NCBI RefSeq assembly: GCF_900103695.1
Contig: NZ_FNHF01000003.1
Coordinates: 558,001-622,000, forward strand
Source: Sediminibacillus halophilus
Lineage (GTDB): Bacteria; Bacillota; Bacilli; Bacillales; Amphibacillaceae
Reading direction: 5' to 3'
DNA: 64,000 nucleotides
A program made the position numbers and the translations under genes. The notes beneath the pieces were generated by a model. The model saw nothing but the letters and a program-made list of their open reading frames with translations. It made no database searches and was not told the DNA's origin. Position 1 is the stretch's first letter; each line of letters begins with the position of its first letter. Positions 53,768 through 63,545 of the stretch are shown here, piece by piece.

Positions 53768-54787
53768 ATGCAAATTAAAGCAACGTTAGATCGAATTCCA
53801 GGGGGCATGATGGTTGTTCCGTTACTATTAGCGGCTGTCCTCAATACTTTTGCTCCTGATTTACTAAGAATCGGGAACTTCACACAGGCGCTGTTCGTGG
53901 ATGGCGCAAGCACCTTGATTGCGTTGTTCCTATTATGTACCGGGGCACAAATCAACTTCCGCAATGTCGGAGTCAGTCTTGGAAAAGGTGCGACACTGTT
54001 AACGACAAAATGGATTGTCGGTGCGGCGTTCGGTTTGCTTGCATACGCACTGGCTGGAGATAACGGACTATGGATGGGAATAGCACCGATTGCAATCATC
54101 GCAGCGATGACGAACAGTAATGGTGGTTTGTATATCGCCATCGTTGGTCAGTACGGTAACAAAACAGACCGTGCAGCTTATTCTTTGTTGGCATTAAACG
54201 ATGGGCCGTTTTTCACTATGGTAGCCTTGTCTATTTTCGGGGCAATGGGCTTCGTGGATGGCATGTTCTCGCTCCAATCTTTCATCGCGGTTCTGCTGCC
54301 TATCCTGGTTGGTATGGTTTTAGGTAACTTGGATTCCAATATGCGTGATTTCCTTGATAAAGGGAGTTCGATGTTGATTCCATTCTTCGCTTTTGCGCTA
54401 GGAATGGGAATTGACTTCGGCAAAATCATCGAAGGCGGTTTGACAGGGATTGTGCTTGGTTTGATGACTGTATTCCTTACAGGAACCATCTCTTACTTTG
54501 TATTCAAAGCGTTCAAATGGAACCCGATTGTCGGAGCTGCAGAAGGATCTACTGCTGGAAATGCGGTGGCCACTCCAGCGGCAATCGCAGCAGCTAATGC
54601 CAGCTTTGCCAGTGTAGCAGATCTTGCGACGGTACAAGTTGCAGCATCCACTGTTACAACAGCGATTTTGTTGCCGATATATATCGCATTCTTAGTGAAA
54701 CGACTGGAGAAAAAGGGAGTAAACCTTCCTGGAGATTACGACGAGAAGGAATCCTCTTCAAAAGAAGCTTCCATCTCTGCATCTTAA
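53768..54787 (+). CDS. 2-keto-3-deoxygluconate permease-family transporter
   Basis: 339-residue polytopic membrane protein of the KdgT family (PF03812): the N-terminus ATLDRIPGGMMVVPLLLAAV, then LNTFAPDLLRIGNFTQALF, and the conserved EGSTAGNAVATPAAIAAA. ATG 53768 follows GGGGAGGAAG. Relatives next to DUF1537 kinases and PdxA-like dehydrogenases are probably sugar-acid (threonate/erythronate) importers; the family name reflects a different substrate. First gene of a three-gene operon. Confidence 0.88.
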   Translation: MQIKATLDRIPGGMMVVPLLLAAVLNTFAPDLLRIGNFTQALFVDGASTLIALFLLCTGAQINFRNVGVSLGKGATLLTTKWIVGAAFGLLAYALAGDNGLWMGIAPIAIIAAMTNSNGGLYIAIVGQYGNKTDRAAYSLLALNDGPFFTMVALSIFGAMGFVDGMFSLQSFIAVLLPILVGMVLGNLDSNMRDFLDKGSSMLIPFFAFALGMGIDFGKIIEGGLTGIVLGLMTVFLTGTISYFVFKAFKWNPIVGAAEGSTAGNAVATPAAIAAANASFASVADLATVQVAASTVTTAILLPIYIAFLVKRLEKKGVNLPGDYDEKESSSKEASISAS

Positions 54788-54802
54788 GAACGGGGGATTA
54801 GT

Positions 54803-56134
54803 ATGGCACAAGTAATCGGGATTATCGCAGACGATTTAACCGGCGCCAACGACAGCGGCGTCCAGCTAACAGAAAAGGGCATTGAAACGTCTGTGTTGTT
54901 TGATATCCCAGACTATCAGGAAAACGTGGATAAAGGCATCGTCATCGATACCAATTCTCGGGCGCTAAGCCGGGAAGATGCCTATAACGTAACAAAAAAA
55001 GCAGCAAATTTCTTGAAAGATTCAGGCTATCAGCACATTTATAAAAAAATGGATTCTACGTTACGCGGCCATATTGGAACAGAATTGGAAGCTGTACGGG
55101 AAGTGTTTCAACCGGAGTTTGTTATAGTAGCTCCGGCTTTTCCCCCTTACGGCCGAACGACTGTAGACGGTCATCATTACGTAAAGGGCGTCAAAATCTC
55201 GGAAACGGAAATTGCACAGGATCCTAAGCATCCCGTCACTGAGTCTTATATTCCGGCAATTATCGAAGAGGAAATCGGCGAACCTGTCGGATTGATCAAG
55301 TCCGACGATTTGCGTAAAAGCTTTGTCTCCTGGTTAGAAAAAATAAAACAATTCAGGGCAGAGCACGTTCATTACATTGTGTGTGATGCCGAAACACAAG
55401 CAGACCTGCAAGCCATCGTAGAACGTATGGTATTGTTGGCTGACAGCATTGTCTGGGCCGGTTCAGCCGGACTTGCAGAGGTGCTTCCGCTTGTTCTCAA
55501 GCTCGGTGATCAAACCGTCACGAAAATGGTCCCGCATTCTAAACAGGTGATGACTGTCTGTGGCAGTTTGTCAGAAGTTACCCAGCAGCAAGTCCACTAC
55601 GCCAAGGACCAGGAAAATGTTGCGTCAGTCGAAATCGATACGATGCAAATTTTTTCCGATAATTGGAACCAGCGTGCGGTAGACTATGTGCAAATGAGCG
55701 GAACTGCTTTAGAACAGGGGAAAGATATTGTGCTTTATGTTCCATCCAACCAGCGAATCCGTGAACAGGTAAAGCAACTTGGGCAAGAACTGGGACTTAG
55801 CAAAAACCAAATCGGAGAACGGATTTCGGAGGCCATCGGCCAGGTGGTTTCAATCGTTGCGGAGCAGAACCCCAACCTGACTGGTTTTATTCTGACAGGC
55901 GGTGACACCGCGAAAGAAACGGCTCGTCACTTAGGCGCGGTCGGCTTCCGGTTAATCAAGCAAATAGAGGCAGGAATTCCTCTTGGAACTTTGATTGGAA
56001 CGAGCCGGGAAATCACAGCAGTGACAAAAGCAGGTGCCTTCGGGAAAACAGAATCGATTTACGGAGCCATGCAGGAACTGAAAGGAGTCTTACATGATGA
56101 GCAAGAAGCCAATCGTCGGTATAACTATGGGTGA
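54803..56134 (+). CDS. Four-carbon acid sugar kinase (DUF1537/OtnK/DtnK family)
   Basis: 443 residues with the N-terminal substrate domain (GIIADDLTGANDSGVQLTEK), KKMDSTLRGHIGTELEA and FVIVAPAFPPYGRTT, and the C-terminal nucleotide domain with GFILTGGDTAKETARHLGA and IPLGTLIG. ATP-dependent; family members phosphorylate D-threonate, D-erythronate or related acids. ATG 54803 has GGGGGAT upstream, 15 bases after the permease. Its 3' end overlaps the PdxA-like gene by 41 bases. Confidence 0.9.
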   Translation: MAQVIGIIADDLTGANDSGVQLTEKGIETSVLFDIPDYQENVDKGIVIDTNSRALSREDAYNVTKKAANFLKDSGYQHIYKKMDSTLRGHIGTELEAVREVFQPEFVIVAPAFPPYGRTTVDGHHYVKGVKISETEIAQDPKHPVTESYIPAIIEEEIGEPVGLIKSDDLRKSFVSWLEKIKQFRAEHVHYIVCDAETQADLQAIVERMVLLADSIVWAGSAGLAEVLPLVLKLGDQTVTKMVPHSKQVMTVCGSLSEVTQQQVHYAKDQENVASVEIDTMQIFSDNWNQRAVDYVQMSGTALEQGKDIVLYVPSNQRIREQVKQLGQELGLSKNQIGERISEAIGQVVSIVAEQNPNLTGFILTGGDTAKETARHLGAVGFRLIKQIEAGIPLGTLIGTSREITAVTKAGAFGKTESIYGAMQELKGVLHDEQEANRRYNYG

Positions 56135-57095
56135 TGCCGCAGGTGTCGGCCCGGAAATTATCGTAAAAAGTTTACAAAAACAAGAAATATATGAAAATGC
56201 CCACCCGTTTGTCATCGGAGATGCCAAGATGTTGGAACGGGCAGCAAAAGTACTCGACAAAGAAATCACTATTAAACGAGTGAACGAAGCAGAAAGTTTT
56301 GAAGACACCACTTTCGGGGAAATTGCCTGCTACGATCTTGATATTTTGTCGGAGGATTTGCCGTTCGGCCAAGTTTCTCCGGAAGCAGGACACGCAGCGT
56401 TCGAATATTTGAAAACCGCAATTGAACTGGCCAACGCAGGTCGCATCGATGCTATTTGTACTGCGCCTTTGAACAAAGAAGCACTCCACAAAGGCGGCCA
56501 TGTATACCCAGGCCATACCGAGATACTTGCGGAATTGACTGGTACCAAGGATTTCTCTATGATGCTTTCATCACCAAAACTGAAAGTAATCCATGTTACT
56601 ACACACGTCGGTCTGATTGACGCCATCAATATGATCGAGCCGGAGCGTGTTTACCACGTTATCCGCCTTGCTCACGAGACGCTAAGCAACTCGGGCATCA
56701 AAGAACCGAAAATCGCCGTTTGTGGCATTAACCCACATGCTGGTGAAAACGGCCTGTTTGGCTACGGAGAAGAGGAAGAAAAAATCATCCCAGCTATCGA
56801 GCGTGCGACTGGTGAGGGAATCAATGTCGAAGGACCGCTCCCAGCGGACACTTTGTTCTTCCGCGCCCAACGTGGTGACTTCGACATCGTTGTTGCCATG
56901 TACCACGATCAAGGCCACGGACCGATCAAAGTACTCGGCCTGGAAGCCGGAGTCAACATCACTGTCGGTCTGCCGATCATCCGCACCAGTGTCGACCACG
57001 GAACAGCATTTGATATCGCCGGAACAGGCATAGCTGATGACCAAAGTTTATTAGAGGCTTTACGCCAAGCAATTGAATTGGCTCCTGAGAAATAA
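56094..57095 (+). CDS. PdxA-like 4-phospho-D-threonate/erythronate dehydrogenase
   Basis: 333 residues of the PdxA family: VGITMGDAAGVGPEIIVKSL, CTAPLNKEALHKGGHVYPGH, INPHAGENGLFGYGEEE and MYHDQGHGPIKVLG, including the metal-binding His residues. Members next to DUF1537 kinases oxidise 4-phospho-threonate/erythronate, which decarboxylates to DHAP, rather than making pyridoxal phosphate. That genomic context is present here. ATG 56094 (AAAGGAG upstream) overlaps the kinase gene. Confidence 0.9.
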   Translation: MMSKKPIVGITMGDAAGVGPEIIVKSLQKQEIYENAHPFVIGDAKMLERAAKVLDKEITIKRVNEAESFEDTTFGEIACYDLDILSEDLPFGQVSPEAGHAAFEYLKTAIELANAGRIDAICTAPLNKEALHKGGHVYPGHTEILAELTGTKDFSMMLSSPKLKVIHVTTHVGLIDAINMIEPERVYHVIRLAHETLSNSGIKEPKIAVCGINPHAGENGLFGYGEEEEKIIPAIERATGEGINVEGPLPADTLFFRAQRGDFDIVVAMYHDQGHGPIKVLGLEAGVNITVGLPIIRTSVDHGTAFDIAGTGIADDQSLLEALRQAIELAPEK

Positions 57096-57108
57096 ATAGA
57101 TGGTTAAT

Positions 57109-57136
57109 GAACCCCCGACTGCGTTGGGGGTTTTTC
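57109..57136 (+). terminator. Terminator of the permease/kinase/dehydrogenase operon
   Basis: AACCCCC pairs with GGGGGTT around a short loop, followed by TTTTTC. Confidence 0.88.
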
Positions 57137-57162
57137 TGTATGGTGAGGGGATTGCTTTAGTA

Positions 57163-57490
57163 GAGCAAAAATCATGAAAAGAGGAGCGGCATCCCCGGAA
57201 AGAAGAGCGGAAATCAGGAAAAGAAGATCAATCCGGCTGCAGAAGAGCGATTAGGTTCAGAAGAAGAGCGACTCTTCCGGGAAGAGGAGCGAATTCCGGT
57301 AAAAGAAGATCAACCCGGGCGAAGAAGATCAACTCGGTTCAAAAGAGGAGCGACTCCCCCGGGAAGAGGAGCGATAACCGGAAAAAGAAGATCATCCTGG
57401 GAGAAGAAGATCAACAAGCCCCAAAAGAGGAGCGACACCCCCGGAAAGAAGAGCGAAATCCAGTAAAAGAAGATCACCCACATCTAATGA
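57163..57490. repeat. Four-copy 82-bp higher-order tandem repeat
   Basis: Sixteen GAGCG/GATCA cores lie at spacings 21, 21, 21, 19, repeated four times. Superunits begin at 57163, 57245, 57327 and 57409. In every superunit the second and third cores are GAGCG, and the fourth is GATCA and closes with the 19-base step. Each core is preceded by AAGAA or AAGAG, so the + strand is strongly purine-rich. 82 is not a multiple of 3 and no reading frame spans it. It fills the gap between the operon terminator and the stop of the NERD gene at 57500. Confidence 0.9.
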
Positions 57491-57499
57491 GTAGAATAG

Positions 57500-58447
57500 T
57501 TAATTATTAAAATACCTCCTTTGATTTGAATATCCTTTTGCTGAGAAATTTTTACTTAGGAGTCTCTTGGCCGTATGTCGGTCAATATGGAGGAATTGTT
57601 GACACTCATGATTTGTTATGGAGGGCGCGAAAAGAAGCAAATAGTCAGCGATTGCTTGTAGATGGGCATCCCTTGATTCGCTTTTACAGTAAGGGCATAT
57701 CCACTTGCTATGAACTCTTTCCATATCAAAGGTTTTACAATCAGGGCATTGGACCCCTGTCCGGATTTCCGATTTTCTGATTCCTTTTAATGTATAGGCG
57801 TTGACTTGTTCTTCGGTATGGGAATCAAGAAGGGAAATTCGCATCTTTTCTAAAGAATAAGAGGGAGATTTTGCATAGTGACTTTTTACTTCATTCAACT
57901 TCTCTGTTAAATACTCGGAGTGAATTACTTTTCGCGAGATATCTTCAATGTTGCCGCTTGCCTTTATAATTGTCCTGGGGTTGCTGACCACGATGAATGA
58001 TTCGATGGGCAATAGTGGAAGTTTGTTCTGTTGAAAGTATTCCAATAGCTTCCTTCTCTGACTCTCAACTTGTACAAGAGGCGATTGAAAACCTTCCTCT
58101 TTCCCGTCTGCAGTCCGGATTAATTGATTGAAAGTGGAATCAAACAACAAAGTGCCCGTCACATTTTTTATTTCCAGAATAACAGCAAACTTTTCCGATA
58201 TCAGGAAGGAGTCCATTTGAAAATAATATTGCTTGTGAGAGAGACGTAAATCATGAAAGATTAAAAAGGAATTTGGAGGGAGAGAAGATAGATGAAAATC
58301 AACCTGCCTTTCACCATGATAACCAGTGAGTCTTCTGGCGTAATCTTCTTTTATAGAGGGGAATTTGGAGTGACTTGCAGGTAAACGCCGAATCAATGCT
58401 TCCAGCACTTGCAGTTTGCGTGGAACTGCTCTTTTTTTAACAATCAA
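57500..58447 (-). CDS. NERD-domain protein with zinc ribbon
   Basis: 315 residues from TTG 58447, six bases after GGAAGGTGG. Residues ~38-160 form a NERD (nuclease-related) domain: GYHGERQVDFHLSSL, HDLRLSHKQYYFQMDSFLIS and AVILEIKNVTG, with the Asp and Glu/Lys of a PD-(D/E)xK-like core. A zinc ribbon follows (CPDCKTF..., CPYCKSESRD), then a C-terminal helical segment (HIDRHTAKRLLSKNF) possibly DNA-binding. NERD proteins are thought to act on DNA; the function of this one is unknown. It lies alone, next to the 82-bp array. Confidence 0.88.
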   Translation of the reverse strand: MIVKKRAVPRKLQVLEALIRRLPASHSKFPSIKEDYARRLTGYHGERQVDFHLSSLPPNSFLIFHDLRLSHKQYYFQMDSFLISEKFAVILEIKNVTGTLLFDSTFNQLIRTADGKEEGFQSPLVQVESQRRKLLEYFQQNKLPLLPIESFIVVSNPRTIIKASGNIEDISRKVIHSEYLTEKLNEVKSHYAKSPSYSLEKMRISLLDSHTEEQVNAYTLKGIRKSEIRTGVQCPDCKTFDMERVHSKWICPYCKSESRDAHLQAIADYLLLFAPSITNHECQQFLHIDRHTAKRLLSKNFSAKGYSNQRRYFNN

Positions 58448-58514
58448 TAGTAACCACCTTCCTTTCTAGTATTCTTATTTATTTCTCCATTTCGATAGAA
58501 AACCCTCTTAAAAC

Positions 58515-58549
58515 AATAAAAAACTGCCCCCTTAAAAAGTGGGGGCAGC
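58515..58549 (-). terminator. Terminator of the GH30 gene
   Basis: On the minus strand CTGCCCCC...GGGGGCAG is followed by TTTTTTATT. It lies immediately past the GH30 stop. Confidence 0.9.
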
Positions 58550-58554
58550 CGTAC

Positions 58555-60561
58555 CTATTCGATCACTTCATCACTAAACTGAAATTCCTTTACATTAAAC
58601 ATCTTCTTGTTACTATGGTTATCGTTAGTGAATACAAGATATAAATCGTGGAAACCATTTGCGCCGTCAGTAGAATTAGTGTCAATCATGGTAGAAACGG
58701 TCTTCCAGTCATTCGGGTTTCCGTTTCTAGGCACCTCCATCGTTCCGACTACTTTGCCATTTTCCGGATCGTCCAGCCGAACCTCAATGGTACCTCCTGC
58801 AATCGGAGCGACAGTAGCGTTCATACTGAGGATTCCCCGCTTATCTGCCTGTCCACTGGCTGACCCATCGGCAAAATTAACATTCGTATATTTGATATAG
58901 GAGCCATCTCTGACATTGGTGATTACTTTGTCACCAGCTTTACTCTCCATGGTTTGCAGTCCCGAGGATTGGCCATCATTCTCTGCCGCCACATAAGAGG
59001 AAAATACATCCTTCATATCCGGAAGGGCAGGAAGCTCAAACTGTTTAGGAATAAAGGTTGTGACACTGGATTCTCTCAGCTCCATTGAAAATTTGTTGTC
59101 GTTTGTTTCGACCGCATCTAGTTTTTCAAGATTCTCACTGGCAGAAGTGCGATAAGGTATTACGGCTTCTGCATCTCCCGGGAATCCTTCCAGGTCGAAA
59201 GTAATCTCTTGATTTTGGTCGCTGTTGTTTACTGCTACGATGGTGAAATTATCAGTCTGAGGATCTTTGTAGGCGGTAACCATGATATCTTCTGCTGGAT
59301 GTTTATCGGCCTCAATCATTTGGTAGCCGGGCTGGATAAATCGGCTATAATTTCCGAAGGTGTAAAACCGTTTGAAAATCCGGAATTGGCCATTTTCCGT
59401 CGGTGCGATTCCCCGGTCGCTGCCATCGTTCACTAGACGGATTAAATCCGAACCATCTGCTCCGTTATTTGCTGCCGGCCACCACCAGAAATAGGCATTC
59501 GCTCCGGTTTCCTCAAACATATTGCCAATTAAATTGGCGTATCTAAGTCCGTCCGTAATCGTATTATGTTCAAAAGTTTGTTTGTTGCTTCCCTGGTTCA
59601 TGTATTCGGTTTGCCAGATGGTTTTCCCCAATTCCTGTGTCTGGTGGAAAGCTTCCGGATCTGGTTCTGTTCCCCCGTTTTCCAATCCAGTATAAGCGTG
59701 GGCGGCAACTACATCGACGTACTCGTTGGTAATCGGGTCGTTCAAGGCCGGAAGAGCGAATTCTTCATTGAACCCCACTGATTCCCCCAAAACAATGTCG
59801 GCCGGAATGTCTCTCTCTTCAAACGTGGGACCCATAAAATCCCTGACAAATGTGTTTAGTTCTTGAGGTGTCCACAAACTGCTGGAGTAGCCACCGGAGA
59901 AATCGGGTTCATTTGCTGGAGAAATGTGAGTGATATCCAGATCAAAGTGTTCCTTATATCCTTCCACGTATGCTGCTAAGTAGTCTGCATACTCCTGATA
60001 CATATCCTCTCTCAGCTTGTTTGGGGCTGTGCCGTTATCGATTACACTGCTGTTTTGCTTCATCCAGGCGGGAGCACTCCAAGCCGTGCTTAAGAATGTA
60101 TCCACGCCCCTTTTTTTAGCTTCGTTCATGATCCAAATCTGATACTGGTCAAATTCTTCTTTATCCCAGTCGGGATTCTCCCACACATATTCTTCAGGTG
60201 AAGGCAAAATGGTGTCGGTTGGGCCGTCGTAGTGTTCATTTCCCCAATCACTAATGCCGCCGTCTCCAATCATGCTTCGCACAATGCTAAGGCCGATGCC
60301 ATTTTCCTGACTGAACAGTAGATCAAGGATTTTAGTCCTTACCGGCTCCTCCAACCGCATAATCGAGCCGCCCTTGTGAAAGGCAAATGATCCGCCAAAA
60401 CCGTCCATCTCTTGAAGTTCATTGTCCCATTTAATAACGGTTACCGGGGATTCGGTTGAAGTTTTCATTTTGGCAAGAGAGGTGCTTTGCCAACCGAAGG
60501 ACCCAAAAACTAGTGCAAAAATCAGCAGTAAACTTAAAACCATTCCATTTCTCTTCTTCAT
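58555..60561 (-). CDS. Secreted GH30 glucuronoxylanase-like glycosidase with CBM
   Basis: 668 residues: a signal peptide (to about residue 30), a GH30 (beta/alpha)8 barrel plus beta-side domain, and a C-terminal beta-rich carbohydrate-binding module (~535-668; YIKYTNVNFADGSASG, GGTIEVRLDDPENGKVVG). The acid/base is Glu218 in THISPANEPDFSGG and the nucleophile Glu319 in IWQTEYMNQG. GH30 enzymes of this type cut xylan next to (methyl)glucuronate branches, which suits the GH67 neighbour. ATG 60561 has GGAAGGAG upstream. The promoter is overlapped by a cre site. Confidence 0.88.
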   Translation of the reverse strand: MKKRNGMVLSLLLIFALVFGSFGWQSTSLAKMKTSTESPVTVIKWDNELQEMDGFGGSFAFHKGGSIMRLEEPVRTKILDLLFSQENGIGLSIVRSMIGDGGISDWGNEHYDGPTDTILPSPEEYVWENPDWDKEEFDQYQIWIMNEAKKRGVDTFLSTAWSAPAWMKQNSSVIDNGTAPNKLREDMYQEYADYLAAYVEGYKEHFDLDITHISPANEPDFSGGYSSSLWTPQELNTFVRDFMGPTFEERDIPADIVLGESVGFNEEFALPALNDPITNEYVDVVAAHAYTGLENGGTEPDPEAFHQTQELGKTIWQTEYMNQGSNKQTFEHNTITDGLRYANLIGNMFEETGANAYFWWWPAANNGADGSDLIRLVNDGSDRGIAPTENGQFRIFKRFYTFGNYSRFIQPGYQMIEADKHPAEDIMVTAYKDPQTDNFTIVAVNNSDQNQEITFDLEGFPGDAEAVIPYRTSASENLEKLDAVETNDNKFSMELRESSVTTFIPKQFELPALPDMKDVFSSYVAAENDGQSSGLQTMESKAGDKVITNVRDGSYIKYTNVNFADGSASGQADKRGILSMNATVAPIAGGTIEVRLDDPENGKVVGTMEVPRNGNPNDWKTVSTMIDTNSTDGANGFHDLYLVFTNDNHSNKKMFNVKEFQFSDEVIE

Positions 60562-60584
60562 TTTTTTCTCCTTCCATCAGTTGA

Positions 60585-60622
60585 TTTATATACAATCACA
60601 ACCCCTTTTGCAAGCGTTGTCA
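60585..60622 (-). promoter_or_regulatory. Promoter with cre site of the GH30 gene
   Basis: On the minus strand TTGCAA (60613-60608), 17 bases, TATAAA (60590-60585). TGCAAGCGTTGTCA (60609-60622) overlaps the -35 and matches 13 of 14 cre positions, implying CcpA repression. Confidence 0.7.
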
Positions 60623-60669
60623 TTTAGAGGGATAACGTTAGAAAACTATTTAGACAAGCAAAAAAGGGA

Positions 60670-60698
60670 TTGAAATTGCCAGATAAACATTCTATACT
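60670..60698 (+). promoter_or_regulatory. Sigma-A promoter of the GntR regulator
   Basis: TTGAAA (60670-60675), 17 bases, TATACT (60693-60698). Confidence 0.65.
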
Positions 60699-60712
60699 GT
60701 TTTTATAACTAC

Positions 60713-60724
60713 CATACTAGTACA
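60713..60724 (+). promoter_or_regulatory. Palindromic operator O1 (CATACTAGTACA)
   Basis: Ten of twelve bases match the perfect palindrome CATACTAGTATG found twice more at 63.7 kb. It begins 14 bases after the -10, so binding there would block initiation. Likely autoregulation by the GntR/FCD protein. Confidence 0.55.
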
Positions 60725-60777
60725 ATTAGAGTATCAAATGATGGTTGTTACGTAAAGGGGTGAGGGAAATTTCATCA

Positions 60778-61446
60778 GTGATCACTCGGGAAAACCTTTC
60801 AACAAGAAGTTTTGTTTATGAAACTTTAAAGAAAAGAATCATTGAATTAGAGCTGGAGCCAGGCCATAAAATCTCCGAGCAAGAGATTGCTGCAGACTTG
60901 GAAGTAAGCCGCACACCAGTCAGGGAGGCTTTTTTAAAGTTATCACAGGAAAACCTGCTGGGGATTTTTCCCCAAATCGGAAGTATTGTTTCAAAAATTG
61001 ATTTAAATCTTGTAGAAGAAGGCAGATTTGTGAGGGAGAATATTGAAAGAGCCATCGTCCGGGAGGCATGTCGAAAATTCGGGGAAGAGCAGCTTTTCCA
61101 TTTGGAATCGAACTTAGCCATGCAGGAATTATGTTTAGAAAAAGGATCGTATTCCAGATTATTGGAATTGGATGACCAATATCACCTGCTGCTGTTCGAA
61201 GGGTGTAATAAATTGCGGACATGGACGATGATCAGACAAATGAACAGCCATTTCGACAGACTGCGTGTCTTGAGGCTGGCTTCAGACCTGGACTGGGATG
61301 TACTCGTCTCACAGCATCGCGATATCTATAATTATATTCAGCAAAAGGAAGCCGACATGGCTGAGAAGTTAATTCTTGAACATCTCAATTTGGTGAATTA
61401 CGAAAAAGAAGAGTTAAAGCTTGCTTATTCCAATTATTTTAGTTGA
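60778..61446 (+). CDS. GntR-family (FCD) transcriptional regulator, UxuR-like
   Basis: About 222 residues from GTG 60778 (GGGGTGAGGG upstream; TTG 60745 and GTG 60760 are in-frame alternatives). The winged-helix N-terminus has [20 protein letters not shown] and [20 protein letters not shown], the canonical GntR signature. The FCD ligand domain (~80-215) has the metal-binding residues expected ([29 protein letters not shown]). It probably senses glucuronate or a xylan-derived acid and controls this cluster, by analogy with UxuR of xylanolytic Geobacillus. Confidence 0.9.
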   Translation: MITRENLSTRSFVYETLKKRIIELELEPGHKISEQEIAADLEVSRTPVREAFLKLSQENLLGIFPQIGSIVSKIDLNLVEEGRFVRENIERAIVREACRKFGEEQLFHLESNLAMQELCLEKGSYSRLLELDDQYHLLLFEGCNKLRTWTMIRQMNSHFDRLRVLRLASDLDWDVLVSQHRDIYNYIQQKEADMAEKLILEHLNLVNYEKEELKLAYSNYFS

Positions 61447-61481
61447 ACATGCAGAGTCATTCTCTAGAAAGGGTGAAGAGT

Positions 61482-63545
61482 GTGAAAGATATGTTAGATA
61501 CCGATAGCTATCAAGCTTGGCTCCAATATAGGCCGATAGGAGCGAAAAAAGAAGAATACAAAAAATGGCTGGCAGCTATTGAGGTAAAAGAAGAGTCGAA
61601 GATTTTGGAATCTGCGGCAGATGAATTAAAGAAGGGAATCCAGTCCATGTTAGGGGTAACCCTCGACCCTGACACATACGGTGAAGGACGCATTGTCTTA
61701 GGTACATACGAGCAAGTGGACCTGAAGCAATATGGGATTTCTCCTGATACTTTTCGAGACATCTCAGATGAAGGCTATCTGTTGAAGTCCGTGTTTGAAA
61801 AAGAAGAACGGGCTATCCTGTTAATCGGGAAAACTGACAGAGGAGCCCTATATGCAGCATTTCATTTGTTAAGACTTCTGCAAAAAGAGGTTCCTATTGA
61901 CCCAATCGCAGTGGTCGAGTCACCAAGAAATCAATTCAGGATGATCAATCAATGGGATAACATGGATGGCTCAATCGAGCGAGGATACTCCGGTCAATCT
62001 ATTTTTTATGCAGATAATGATTTTAAAGAAGATTTTACAAGAGTGAAAGATTATGCCAGATTGTTAGCTTCTGTGGGCATTAACGCTATTTCAATCAACA
62101 ATGTAAATGTATGGGACGTAGAAACGAAGCTGATCAGCAAAACATTTTTGCCAAAAGTGAAAGCGGTGTCATCCATTTTTTCTGCTTACGGAATCATCCC
62201 TTTTCTAAGCATCAATTATGCCAGTCCGATGGAATTGGGCGGTTTGGGCACGGCCGATCCGCTTAGTGCAGAGGTGGAAAAATGGTGGAAAGATAAAGTA
62301 GCGGAAATCTATGAATATATTCCGGACTTTGGCGGGTTTATTGTCAAAGCAGATTCGGAAGGGCGGCCTGGTCCTTTCACTTATAACCGGGGACACGTAG
62401 AGGGGGCAAATGTTCTGGCCAAGGCTTTAAAACCGTTTGACGGAAAAGTGATTTGGCGCTGCTTTGTTTACAATCATCTACAGGACTGGCGGGACAGAAG
62501 TACAGATAGAGCAAGAGCTGCGTATGATCATTTTAAGCCGTTGGATGGAAAATTCCTGGATAATGTTATCTTGCAAATAAAAAATGGTCCGATGGATTTT
62601 CAGGTGCGCGAACCTGTTTCCCCTTTGTTGGGAGCCATGACACAAACCAACCAAATGCTGGAGTTTCAGATTGCACAGGAATATACCGGTCAGCAAATCG
62701 ACGTTTGCTACTTGATTCCTCAGTGGAAAGAGGTACTGGATTTTGAAACGTACACAAAAGGAGAAGGTTCGAAGATTAAGTCGATTGTAGACGGATCGCT
62801 TCATGACTATAAATATAGCGGTATCGCTGCAGTCTCAAATATCGGAAATGACGCGAACTGGACCGGACATACCCTTGCTCAAGCGAACCTTTATGGGTAT
62901 GGTCGATTAATTTGGAATCCTGAGTTGACAACAGAACAAATAACTAAGGAATGGATTCATCTGACCTTCGGGCATGATCGAGAAGTGGTCGACACAGTCG
63001 AGTACATTTTGCTTCATTCATGGAAAGTTTATGAAAAGTACACAGCACCATTGGGAATTGGCTGGATGGTCAATCCAAACCATCATTATGGTCCCAATGT
63101 CGATGGCTATGAGTATTCGAAGTGGGGGACTTATCACTTTGCCGATCGTGACGGAATCGGTGTGGACCGGACGGTGGAAACAGGGACAGGGTATTGCTCG
63201 CAATATGAAGAGCCGAATGCAAAAGTATATGATTCGTTAGAGCTCTGTCCGGATGAACTGTTATTATTTTTCCATCATGTGCCTTACACCCATCAATTGA
63301 AATCAGGGAAGACGGTCATCCAGCATATTTATGACACCCACTTTGAAGGGGTGGAAGAGGTAGAAGCGTTTATCGACAAGTGGAACGGAATAGAGGGAAA
63401 AGTGGATAAAGCCATATTTGAAAATGTTAAACAGCGATTAAAAATGCAGCGGGACAATGCCATGGAATGGCGCGATCAAGTGAACACTTATTTTTACAGA
63501 AAGTCGGGAATTTTGGATCAACAAAACCGGACCATTCATCCATGA
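61482..63545 (+). CDS. aguA: GH67 alpha-glucuronidase
   Basis: Intracellular enzyme removing (4-O-methyl)glucuronate from the end of aldotetraouronic acid. GTG 61482 with AAAGGGTGA upstream gives 687 residues, close to Geobacillus AguA (679); the frame extends to TTG 61443 overlapping the regulator stop. The known catalytic residues map with a constant +8 shift: Glu293 ([10 protein letters not shown]), Asp372 ([11 protein letters not shown]) and Glu400 ([11 protein letters not shown]). No signal peptide. Co-transcribed with the regulator gene. Confidence 0.93.
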   Translation: MKDMLDTDSYQAWLQYRPIGAKKEEYKKWLAAIEVKEESKILESAADELKKGIQSMLGVTLDPDTYGEGRIVLGTYEQVDLKQYGISPDTFRDISDEGYLLKSVFEKEERAILLIGKTDRGALYAAFHLLRLLQKEVPIDPIAVVESPRNQFRMINQWDNMDGSIERGYSGQSIFYADNDFKEDFTRVKDYARLLASVGINAISINNVNVWDVETKLISKTFLPKVKAVSSIFSAYGIIPFLSINYASPMELGGLGTADPLSAEVEKWWKDKVAEIYEYIPDFGGFIVKADSEGRPGPFTYNRGHVEGANVLAKALKPFDGKVIWRCFVYNHLQDWRDRSTDRARAAYDHFKPLDGKFLDNVILQIKNGPMDFQVREPVSPLLGAMTQTNQMLEFQIAQEYTGQQIDVCYLIPQWKEVLDFETYTKGEGSKIKSIVDGSLHDYKYSGIAAVSNIGNDANWTGHTLAQANLYGYGRLIWNPELTTEQITKEWIHLTFGHDREVVDTVEYILLHSWKVYEKYTAPLGIGWMVNPNHHYGPNVDGYEYSKWGTYHFADRDGIGVDRTVETGTGYCSQYEEPNAKVYDSLELCPDELLLFFHHVPYTHQLKSGKTVIQHIYDTHFEGVEEVEAFIDKWNGIEGKVDKAIFENVKQRLKMQRDNAMEWRDQVNTYFYRKSGILDQQNRTIHP

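Noticed and set aside
57163-57490. CRISPR array
   Set aside because: Units are only ~21 bases with 5-10 conserved bases and no spacer/repeat alternation; there are no cas genes nearby.
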